Shown here piece by piece: positions 6,918-13,900 of a DNA stretch of 64,000 bases. The position numbers and the translations under genes were made by a program. The first letter of the stretch is position 1. The number at the start of each line of letters is the position of its first letter. The notes under the pieces are model-generated. The model was not told the origin of the DNA and did not search any database. It was given only the letters and a program-made list of their open reading frames with translations. The stretch spans positions 62,001 to 126,000 of the forward strand of contig CAVVME010000003.1 in assembly GCA_963749365.1 (NCBI GenBank), read 5' to 3'. The stretch comes from WHSW01 sp963749365. GTDB lineage: Bacteria; Actinomycetota; Thermoleophilia; Solirubrobacterales; 70-9.

Positions 6918-8407
6918 GCGAGAACCGATACCTGTACGCGCTCGTCTTCGTGGTCGGGATCTCGACCCTGGGCGCCGAGATCGCCGCCGCCCGGTTGATG
7001 GCGCCGTTCTTCGGCGCCTCGACGATCGTCTGGGCGAACACGATCGGGGTCGTCCTCGTCGCCCTCTCGATCGGCTACTGGCTCGGGGGCCGACTCGGGG
7101 ATCGCTACCCGAGCCGTCACAGCCTCTGCCTCGCGGTGCTGGGCGCCGCGGTGCTGCTGGCGCTGGTCCCGCTCGTCGCGCAGCCGTTCTTCGAGATCTC
7201 GGTCAGCGCCCTGGACGAGATCGAGGCCGGGGCCTTCGTCGGCTCGCTGTTCGCCGTGCTTGCACTGATCGCGATCCCGGTCGGGCTCGCCGGCACCTGC
7301 TCGCCGTGGGCGATCCGGCTCGCGGTGCCCGACGTCGAGCATTCGGGCCGGGTGGCCGGGCGCCTGTACGCGATCTCGACCGTCGGCTCGCTGCTCGGGA
7401 CGATGCTCGCCGCGCTCGTCCTGATCCCGCTCGTCGGTACCCAGCGCACCTTTCTCGTCTTCGCGCTGCTGTTGGCGATCGTCGCCGCCGCCGGGCTCGG
7501 CTGGCGCGCCGCCGCAGCCCCGGTGGCGGTCGCTGCGGCGATGGCGATCCCGGTCGGCACGGTGAAGGCGACCGACGAGGGAACGGTGATCTTCGAGACC
7601 GACTCCGAGCACCAGTACATCCGCGTGATCGAGCAGCCCGATGGTGACCGAGCGCTCGAGCTCAACGAGGGCCAGGCCACCCACTCGCTCTACCGGCCCG
7701 GCTCGTTCTTGACCGGCGACGTCTGGGACGGCTACCTGGTGGCGCCGTTCACGGCGCTCGACCGGGAGCCGGAGCGGATCGCGATCCTCGGCAACGCCGC
7801 GGGCACCACCGCCCGCGCCTACGGCCACTACTTTCCCGAGACGGCGGTCGACGGGGTGGAGATCGACCCCGAGCTCGAGCGGGTCGGGCTCGAGTACTTC
7901 GACATGGGCTCGAACCGGAACCTGTCGGTCCACAACGAGGACGCCCGGCCGTGGCTGCGTCGCTCCGAGGGCGGCTTCGACGTGATCATGGTCGACGCCT
8001 ACCGCCAGCCTTACATCCCGTTCTATCTCGCAACGCGCGAGTTCTTCGAGCTCGCTCGCGACCGGCTCGCCCCGGGCGGCGTGGTGGTCGTCAACGCCGG
8101 CCATCCGGAGGGCAACGACGACCTCGAGAAGGTGCTCTCGGCGACGATGGCGGAGGTGTTCCCGAGCGTCCTACGCGACCCGATCGAGCCCACCAACACG
8201 CTCCTGATCGGCACCGGCGCCCCGGCCTCCGCCGCGAACCTGACGCGGGCGGCGCGCGAGTTCCCACCTGAGCTGCGTGCCGTGGCGGAGATCGAGGCGG
8301 CGCGGATCGGCCCCACATTGCCCGGCGGCGCCGTCTACACCGACGACAAGGCGCCGGTCGAGTGGCTGATCGACCGCTCGATCCTCGGCTACGCCGAGGG
8401 CCAGTAG
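6914..8407 (+). CDS. Membrane-fused spermidine synthase-like protein
   Basis: A 497-residue two-domain protein. Residues 1-220 carry about seven membrane helices (GAEIAAARLMAPFFG near the start is typical). Residues 240-480 form a Rossmann methyltransferase-like domain of the spermidine-synthase family: a glycine motif (ILGNAAGTTARAYG), VDGVEIDPELERVG, a HNEDARPWL nucleotide contact and MVDAYRQPY. The architecture matches 'fused MFS/spermidine synthase' proteins. Whether it transfers aminopropyl groups is unproven. The start GTG at 6914 overlaps the CtaG stop. Confidence 0.88.
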   Translation: MSENRYLYALVFVVGISTLGAEIAAARLMAPFFGASTIVWANTIGVVLVALSIGYWLGGRLGDRYPSRHSLCLAVLGAAVLLALVPLVAQPFFEISVSALDEIEAGAFVGSLFAVLALIAIPVGLAGTCSPWAIRLAVPDVEHSGRVAGRLYAISTVGSLLGTMLAALVLIPLVGTQRTFLVFALLLAIVAAAGLGWRAAAAPVAVAAAMAIPVGTVKATDEGTVIFETDSEHQYIRVIEQPDGDRALELNEGQATHSLYRPGSFLTGDVWDGYLVAPFTALDREPERIAILGNAAGTTARAYGHYFPETAVDGVEIDPELERVGLEYFDMGSNRNLSVHNEDARPWLRRSEGGFDVIMVDAYRQPYIPFYLATREFFELARDRLAPGGVVVVNAGHPEGNDDLEKVLSATMAEVFPSVLRDPIEPTNTLLIGTGAPASAANLTRAAREFPPELRAVAEIEAARIGPTLPGGAVYTDDKAPVEWLIDRSILGYAEGQ

Positions 8408-8416
8408 TTAGTTGGT

Positions 8417-8551
8417 TCAGCGCCCGCGCCGCTCGCGGACGCGATCTCGGAGCCGACCCGAAGCGAAGGCGACGAGGTCGCCGAGGAAGGCGGCGACCCG
8501 GCCCACCGGCCCGGTGGCGATCCAGGCGAGCGCGCGGTCGGCAGTGCTCAC
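8417..8551 (-). CDS. 44-residue microprotein coupled to the aldo/keto reductase
   Basis: A GTG at 8551 overlaps the aldo/keto reductase stop (GTGA) and opens a 44-codon frame. About 37 of 43 codons end in G or C, as expected of a real gene here. The product has a moderately hydrophobic centre (ALAWIATGPVGRVAAFLGDL) and a very basic tail (RLRDRVRERRGR). It could be a small membrane-associated or RNA-binding protein. No family is recognised. Confidence 0.6.
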   Translation of the reverse strand: MSTADRALAWIATGPVGRVAAFLGDLVAFASGRLRDRVRERRGR

Positions 8552-9684
8552 GCCACGGGCGTCGCGAGGCGCAGGTCGCGCTCGGCATCGACTCCCCAGC
8601 GGCGCCCGGCTCCGAGCAGGGCTTCGCTGAGCGGCCACCGGTCGGGCCGCTCGGCCCCGCTGTGGTCGGGGCTCGCGCCCTTGAGCTCCATCGAGCCGGT
8701 GTTGTCGCCGATCGCGCGGATTTCGGCGACCTCGGCCTCGCTCAGGGGCCGGTCGGGCAGAGTGGCGAGCTCGGTCCGTTTTCCCTCGATCGGTCGGGCA
8801 CCCTCGCCGGCTTCCTGAATCAGGGTCGGCGCCGCGCACGCGACCGCCTCGTGGGCGAGGTTCCACCGGCAGGCGAGTTGGACCGGGGTCAGGCCTGCGC
8901 GCTCGCCCAGCGGGCGCATGCGCTCGAGCCTCTCGCAGCCGGCCTCGACCCAGCCGGCGGGTCGAAAGCGACGATGGTCGTGCTCGGCGAAGCGGTGACC
9001 TGGCCGCACGTCGTCCCAGAACAGGCCCCCGTAGTCGACCACGCGGGTGATCACCCGCACCCCCTGCGCGTCGGCCGCTCCGAGGCTGAGCTCTCCGGGC
9101 CACGGCTCGAGCGGGTTGAGGATCACCATCGCCCAGTCGATCCGCTCGCCGAAGCGCTCCAGGCAGTCGATCAGGTCGAGGGTGAATCCATTCGCCGGCC
9201 CAGGCGCAACCCCGATCGCCGCTGTGAGGCCGGCGGCGCGCAGGCACGCCATCGCGTCCCAGACCGCCTCCGAGCTGTAGCCGATCCGATCGGGGTTGTG
9301 AAGCAGGAGCAGGTCAAACGAATCGACCCCGATCCGGGCCAGGCTCGCCTCGGTGGCGCGGCGCAGGTAGTCCGCGTAGCCATCGGGCCCGCGCAGGCGC
9401 GGGTCGGTGAAGCGCGGGTACCCCCGGCTGCCGTCGCGCTCGCCGTCGACGAAGTCGTGACCGACGGCGCCGACGAGGCAATAGGAGAGGCGGTCGAGGC
9501 CCTCGAGCGCGCGGCCGAGCATCGCGTCCGCCGCCCCCTCGCCGTAGACGTCCGCGCTGATCACGGTGTCGACCCCGTCGCCGGGACGCAGCAGGGCGAG
9601 CAGGCGCTCGTCGTCGAGCGGCTCGCCGAAGCGCATGAAGCGCCCGCCGCTCCAGGTCCCGATCGCCGTCGTCCCGGGGTCCAC
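8548..9684 (-). CDS. Aldo/keto reductase family protein
   Basis: A 378-residue AKR. Catalytic features of the TIM-barrel family are visible: the Asp/Tyr pair in ISADVYGEGAADAMLGRAL and the His in LLLHNPDRIGY, with later strands VRVITRVVDYGG and VQLACRWNLAHEA that would shape the NADPH site. The GTG at 9684 is chosen because the barrel begins just after it (GTTAIGTWSGG) and a TACGGT hexamer sits 7 bases upstream. The substrate is unknown. It is divergent from tig and coupled to the microprotein gene. Confidence 0.85.
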   Translation of the reverse strand: MDPGTTAIGTWSGGRFMRFGEPLDDERLLALLRPGDGVDTVISADVYGEGAADAMLGRALEGLDRLSYCLVGAVGHDFVDGERDGSRGYPRFTDPRLRGPDGYADYLRRATEASLARIGVDSFDLLLLHNPDRIGYSSEAVWDAMACLRAAGLTAAIGVAPGPANGFTLDLIDCLERFGERIDWAMVILNPLEPWPGELSLGAADAQGVRVITRVVDYGGLFWDDVRPGHRFAEHDHRRFRPAGWVEAGCERLERMRPLGERAGLTPVQLACRWNLAHEAVACAAPTLIQEAGEGARPIEGKRTELATLPDRPLSEAEVAEIRAIGDNTGSMELKGASPDHSGAERPDRWPLSEALLGAGRRWGVDAERDLRLATPVA

Positions 9685-9691
9685 GGGCGAA

Positions 9692-9697
9692 ACCGTA
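9692..9697 (-). promoter_or_regulatory. Probable -10 (TACGGT) of the aldo/keto reductase
   Basis: TACGGT on the minus strand lies 7 bases before the GTG at 9684. It is back-to-back with the tig promoter 8 bases away. Confidence 0.5.
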
Positions 9698-9705
9698 GCG
9701 GGCAC

Positions 9706-9711
9706 TAAGCT
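9706..9711 (+). promoter_or_regulatory. Probable -10 (TAAGCT) of tig
   Basis: TAAGCT lies 10 bases before the GTG at 9722. Confidence 0.5.
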
Positions 9712-9721
9712 GCGGAGCCCC

Positions 9722-11125
9722 GTGAGGACCACCGTCAGCGAGCTGCCCGATTCGCGGGTCAAGATCGACGTCGCGGTCGAGCCCGAGGCGATCGCAAAGC
9801 GGGTCGACCGGGCCGCGGTCGGCCTTGCCGGTGAGCTCAAGCTGCCCGGCTTTCGCAAGGGCAAGGTGCCGCCGGCGCTGGTGATCCAGCGGCTCGGGCG
9901 CGAGGCGGTTGTCGAGCAGGCGCTGCGCGACTCGCTGCCCGAGTGGTACGAGCGGGCGCTGGTCGATGCTCGGATCAACCCGATCGGCGATCCGAAGCTC
10001 GACGTCGGCGAGTTGCCCGACGACGGCGAGGAGCTCGCGTTCACGATCGAGGTCGCGGTGCGCCCACCGGCCGAGCTCGGCGAGTACCGGGGCCTCGAGG
10101 TCGGCAGGGCTGAGATCGAGGTCCCCGAGGAGGCGGTCGACGGGGAGGTCGAGCGCCTGCGCGAGGGGTTCGGCAGCCTGCACCCGGTCGAGCGCCCGGC
10201 GGCCGCCGGCGACGCGGTGGTGATCGACTTCGAGGGGACGATCGGCGGCGAGCCGTTCGAGGGGTCGACGTCGAAGGACTTCGTGATCGAGCTCGGCGCC
10301 GAGGGCCTTCTGCCGGAGTTCGACACCGGCCTTGCCGGCGCCGGCGCGGGCGACGAGCGCACGATCGAGGTCAGCTTCCCCGACGACCACGAGCCCGCCG
10401 AGCTGGCGGGAAGGACGGCGAGCTTTGTGGTCGAGGTCAAGGAGGTGCGCGAGAAGCAGCTCCCCGAGCTCAATGACGAGTTCGCCACCGAGGCGTCGGA
10501 GTTCGACACGCTCGAGGAGCTTCGCGAGAGCATTCGCGCCCGCGTCGCCGAGGCGCTCGATCAACGCTCGGAGGCCGAGTTCCGCGAGGCCGCGGTCGAT
10601 GCCGCGGCAGCGAACGCGAAGCTGGAGCTCCCGCACGAGCTCGTGCACGCGCGCGCACACGAGCTGTGGGAGCGGATCGAGCGCCAGCTCGCCGCGCGCG
10701 GGATCGACCCGCAGGCCTACGCGAAGATGCAGGGCAAGGACCGCCACGAGCTGATCGACGACGCGGAGCCAGACGCCGAGCGGGCGCTGCGGCGCGAGGC
10801 GACGCTCGAGGCGGTCGCCGACGCCGAGGGGATCGAGGCCGGCGACGATGAGTTGCTCGAGGCGCTCGGGCCGGGGGAGGGCAAGAACGATCCCAGCAAG
10901 CTGCTCGAGCGGCTCAAGGAGGCCGGTCGCGACGACCTGCTGCGCGACGAGGTCCGCATGCGCAAGGCCGCCGAGCTGATCGCCGAGTCGGCGACGCCGA
11001 TCCCGCTCGAGCAGGCCGCCGCCCGCGAGCAGATCTGGACCCCCGACAAGGAGGCGCCCGAGGGCGGCGAAGAGGCGCCGGCGGGCGAACAGCCCGAGCC
11101 GGGCAAGCTCTGGACGCCCGGCTGA
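9722..11125 (+). CDS. tig: Trigger factor, ribosome-associated chaperone and prolyl isomerase
   Basis: A 467-residue trigger factor. The ribosome-docking signature GFRKGKVPP lies near residue 44. An FKBP-like PPIase domain spans about 155-240 (VVIDFEGTIGGEPFEG). A helical C-terminal chaperone domain reaches about 430. The last 35 residues are an extra acidic Pro/Gly tail containing two WTP motifs (QIWTPDKE and the terminal KLWTPG). It receives nascent chains at the ribosome and lies directly upstream of clpP and clpX, as in many bacteria. Confidence 0.95.
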   Translation: MRTTVSELPDSRVKIDVAVEPEAIAKRVDRAAVGLAGELKLPGFRKGKVPPALVIQRLGREAVVEQALRDSLPEWYERALVDARINPIGDPKLDVGELPDDGEELAFTIEVAVRPPAELGEYRGLEVGRAEIEVPEEAVDGEVERLREGFGSLHPVERPAAAGDAVVIDFEGTIGGEPFEGSTSKDFVIELGAEGLLPEFDTGLAGAGAGDERTIEVSFPDDHEPAELAGRTASFVVEVKEVREKQLPELNDEFATEASEFDTLEELRESIRARVAEALDQRSEAEFREAAVDAAAANAKLELPHELVHARAHELWERIERQLAARGIDPQAYAKMQGKDRHELIDDAEPDAERALRREATLEAVADAEGIEAGDDELLEALGPGEGKNDPSKLLERLKEAGRDDLLRDEVRMRKAAELIAESATPIPLEQAAAREQIWTPDKEAPEGGEEAPAGEQPEPGKLWTPG

Positions 11126-11219
11126 GCCGCTGCGAAGCCGCGCCGGCGTGAATCAGCAGGGTGCCGGCGATCGCGATTGTGGACCGCCGCGTGTCGAAAG
11201 GCCGGCCGAAGTGCTCTTG

Positions 11220-11225
11220 TAGACT
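11220..11225 (+). promoter_or_regulatory. Probable -10 (TAGACT) of clpP
   Basis: TAGACT lies 9 bases before the ATG at 11235. Confidence 0.55.
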
Positions 11226-11234
11226 CACGCGCCG

Positions 11235-11819
11235 ATGAGCCCGATGGTGCCGATGGTGGTCGAGCAGACCTCGCGCGGGGAGCGCGCGTTCGACATCTAC
11301 TCGCGCCTGCTCAACGAGCGGATCATCTTCCTCGGCACCCCGATCTCTGAGGACATCGCCAACCTCGTCGTCGCCCAGCTCATCCACCTCGAGTCCGAGG
11401 ACCCGGACAAGGACGTCTCGATCTACGTCAACTCGCCCGGCGGCTCGGTCTACGCGGGGCTGGCGGTCTACGACACGATGCAGTACATCAAGCCCGACGT
11501 GCAGACGATCTGCGTCGGGGTCGCGATGAGCATGGGGGCGCTGCTGCTGGCCGGCGGGGCGGAGGGCAAGCGGATGGCAACCCCGAACTCGAAGATCCTC
11601 ATCCACCAGGTCTCGGCGGGCTTTCAGGGTCAGGCGACCGACATCGAGATCCACGCGAAGGAGATCATCGACGTCCGCAAGCGCCTCGACGAGATCATCG
11701 CCAAGCACACGAAACAGCCGTTCGACAAGGTCACCAAGGACACCGAGCGCGACTACTTCATGTCGGCCGAGGAGGCGATGGAGTACAAGATCGTCGACCG
11801 GGTGATCGAGCACCACTAG
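11235..11819 (+). CDS. clpP: ATP-dependent Clp protease proteolytic subunit
   Basis: A 194-residue serine peptidase with an intact catalytic triad: Ser99 in AMSMGALLLAGG, His124 in ILIHQ and Asp173 in TERDYFMSAEEA. ClpP forms a barrel that degrades proteins fed by ClpX or ClpC. The Met at 11235 follows a TAGACT hexamer by 9 bases. Met4 and Met7 are alternative starts, and the N-terminal loop that contacts the ATPase follows. The clpX gene lies downstream after one small gene. Confidence 0.96.
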   Translation: MSPMVPMVVEQTSRGERAFDIYSRLLNERIIFLGTPISEDIANLVVAQLIHLESEDPDKDVSIYVNSPGGSVYAGLAVYDTMQYIKPDVQTICVGVAMSMGALLLAGGAEGKRMATPNSKILIHQVSAGFQGQATDIEIHAKEIIDVRKRLDEIIAKHTKQPFDKVTKDTERDYFMSAEEAMEYKIVDRVIEHH

Positions 11820-11838
11820 CCGCTCGCCGAGTGGCTCC

Positions 11839-12429
11839 TTGACCACCTCGCTGCTCGACACGCTGATCGCCGAGCCGCAGTTCTCCGAACACCACGAGTG
11901 CGCTGTGGCGGCGTCGCCGGCGGCCACCTACGGCGCGGTTCGGGCGGTGACCGCGCTCGAGGTCCGAACGCTGGTGCCGTTGATGGCGATCCGAACCGCG
12001 CCGGTCGCGTTGCGCCACCCACGCCGGTGGGCGGGGAGGATCGGTGCGGGCTTCCGGACCATCGGCAGCCGTCCGGTGATCGAGCAGTTCCTCGACGGCG
12101 GCTTCGTCGAGCTCGCCGAGCGAGCGGGGCAGGAGTACGTCGCCGGGGCGATCGGCAGGTTCTGGACCCTCTCCGAGAGCGCCCCGGTCCCGCTCGCAGG
12201 GGCACGGGAGTTTGGCGACTTCGACCGGCCGGGCTATGCGAAGGCCGCGCTCAACTTCGCCGTCGAGCCCGATGAAGCCGGTTCGCGACTCTGCACCCAG
12301 ACCCGAGTCGTAACCACGTCGGCGGACGCGCGGCGCTCCTTTGGCCGCTACTGGCGCCTGGTCCTGCCCGGCAGCGCCATGATCCGGCGCAGCTGGCTGG
12401 CCGCGATCCGGCGCCGGGCGGAGGGCTGA
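11839..12429 (+). CDS. Uncharacterised protein, SRPBCC-like
   Basis: A 196-residue soluble protein with a TTG start at 11839. The pattern (HHECAVAASPAATYGAVRAV near the N terminus, TRVVTTSADARRSFGRYWRL near the C terminus) resembles START/SRPBCC-fold ligand-binding proteins, in which a conserved N-terminal strand is followed by long helices. The assignment is tentative. It sits between clpP and clpX with only 19 bases after clpP, so it may be cotranscribed with the protease. Confidence 0.6.
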   Translation: MTTSLLDTLIAEPQFSEHHECAVAASPAATYGAVRAVTALEVRTLVPLMAIRTAPVALRHPRRWAGRIGAGFRTIGSRPVIEQFLDGGFVELAERAGQEYVAGAIGRFWTLSESAPVPLAGAREFGDFDRPGYAKAALNFAVEPDEAGSRLCTQTRVVTTSADARRSFGRYWRLVLPGSAMIRRSWLAAIRRRAEG

Positions 12430-12432
12430 AAA

Positions 12433-12458
12433 CCGCCGCTCACGGGAAGGGACGGCGG
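12433..12458 (+). terminator. Inverted repeat before the clpX promoter
   Basis: CCGCCG (12433-12438) pairs with CGGCGG (12453-12458) just after the stop of the preceding gene. There is no T-run; it may be a weak terminator. Confidence 0.3.
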
Positions 12459-12496
12459 GCGCCGCCGCGTAACAACTACGCGTCCAGCCGGCGGTG

Positions 12497-12520
12497 GCCG
12501 TGTCGTAATCTGATCACGGC
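12497..12520 (+). promoter_or_regulatory. clpX promoter with a palindrome centred on the -10
   Basis: A TAATCT hexamer (12506-12511) sits exactly at the centre of the inverted repeat GCCGTG-N12-CACGGC (12497-12520). A 5' leader of about 40 bases follows, with an AAGGGAG ribosome-binding site at 12541-12547. A repressor bound to the repeat would cover the -10. Confidence 0.5.
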
Positions 12521-12555
12521 GGCCCCGGACCGCAGCGCCGAAGGGAGAGACCGTC

Positions 12556-13842
12556 GTGGCACGCCCGACCGATTCGAACGAGCAGCTTCTGTGCAGCTTC
12601 TGCGGCAAGTCGCAGCGGCAGGTCAAGAAGCTGATCGCCGGCCCCGGCGTCTACATCTGCGACGAGTGCATCGATCTCTGCAACGAGATCATCGACGAGG
12701 AGCTCACCGCGCCGCCGACCTTCGAGCTCGAGAGCCTGCCGAAGCCGCGCGAGATCTACGAGGTGCTGCAGGAGTACGTGGTCGGCCAGGAGAACGCCAA
12801 GCGGGCGCTCTCGGTCGCGGTCTACAACCACTACAAGCGCGTCCAGATGAGCCAGAGCGCCGGCGAGGGCGAGATCGAGTTGCAGAAGTCGAACATCATG
12901 CTGCTCGGGCCGACCGGCTGCGGCAAGACGCTGCTCGCCCAGACCCTGGCGCGGATCCTCAACGTCCCGTTCGCGATCGCCGACGCCACCGCGCTGACCG
13001 AAGCCGGCTATGTCGGCGAGGACGTCGAGAACATCCTCTTGAAGCTGATCCAGGCGGCCGACTTCGACGTCAAGAAGGCCGAGACAGGGATCATCTACAT
13101 CGACGAGATCGACAAGATCGCCCGCAAGGCCGACAACCCGTCGATCACCCGTGACGTCTCCGGCGAGGGCGTCCAGCAGGCGCTGCTGAAGATCCTCGAG
13201 GGGACGACCGCGTCGGTGCCCCCGCAGGGCGGGCGCAAGCACCCCCACCAGGAGTTCCTGACCATCGACACGACCAACATCCTCTTCGTCTGCGGCGGCT
13301 CGTTCGCCCAGCTCGACCATGTGATCGAGCGGCGGATCGGCCGCCGGGGGGTGGGCTTCGGCGCCGAGGTGACCTCGAAGAGCCAGAAGGACACCGGGGA
13401 GCTGTTCGAGCAGATCCTGCCCGAGGACCTGATCGAGTATGGGCTGATTCCCGAGTTCATCGGCCGGCTGCCGGTGATGGCTGCGATCCACCAGCTCACC
13501 CGCGAGGACCTGATCACGATCCTGACCGAGCCTCGCAACGCGCTCACCCGCCAGTTCCAGCGCTTCTTCGAGTTCGACGAGATCGAGCTCAGCTTCCACG
13601 AGGACTCGCTCGGCGCAATCGCCGACAAGGCGCTCGAGCGCGAGACCGGTGCCCGCGGCCTGCGCTCGATCCTCGAGGAGACGTTGATGGACGTCCAGTT
13701 CGAGCTCCCCTCGCGGCGTGACGTCTCGAAGTGCGTCGTCACCCGCGAGACGATTGAGCAGGGCCTGGCTCCCACCCTCGTCACCCAGGCGGTCGAGGAG
13801 GACTCGGACGCCGAGCTCGAGCTCCGCGAGGAATCGGCCTGA
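12556..13842 (+). CDS. clpX: ATP-dependent Clp protease ATP-binding subunit ClpX
   Basis: A 428-residue ClpX unfoldase. The N-terminal zinc-binding domain has four cysteines (LLCSFCGK and YICDECIDLC). The AAA+ domain carries Walker A (GPTGCGKTLL), Walker B (IIYIDEIDKI) and the IGF-type ClpP-docking region. It unfolds tagged substrates and threads them into ClpP. The GTG start follows a clear AAGGGAG box, which makes it one of the few genes here with a conventional leader. Confidence 0.97.
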   Translation: MARPTDSNEQLLCSFCGKSQRQVKKLIAGPGVYICDECIDLCNEIIDEELTAPPTFELESLPKPREIYEVLQEYVVGQENAKRALSVAVYNHYKRVQMSQSAGEGEIELQKSNIMLLGPTGCGKTLLAQTLARILNVPFAIADATALTEAGYVGEDVENILLKLIQAADFDVKKAETGIIYIDEIDKIARKADNPSITRDVSGEGVQQALLKILEGTTASVPPQGGRKHPHQEFLTIDTTNILFVCGGSFAQLDHVIERRIGRRGVGFGAEVTSKSQKDTGELFEQILPEDLIEYGLIPEFIGRLPVMAAIHQLTREDLITILTEPRNALTRQFQRFFEFDEIELSFHEDSLGAIADKALERETGARGLRSILEETLMDVQFELPSRRDVSKCVVTRETIEQGLAPTLVTQAVEEDSDAELELREESA

Positions 13843-13884
13843 GCCGACTCGCCGCGGGCCCGATCGGGCGCCGCTGAGCGCAAC

Positions 13885-13890
13885 TACACT
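13885..13890 (+). promoter_or_regulatory. Probable -10 (TACACT) of valS
   Basis: TACACT lies 10 bases before the ATG at 13901. Confidence 0.55.
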
Positions 13891-13900
13891 CGCCGCTTCG

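Noticed and set aside
9685..10533. N-terminal 283-codon extension of the aldo/keto reductase frame
   Set aside because: It runs antisense through tig and encodes Ser/Arg-rich low complexity. The reductase barrel starts right after the GTG at 9684, which has its own -10 hexamer.
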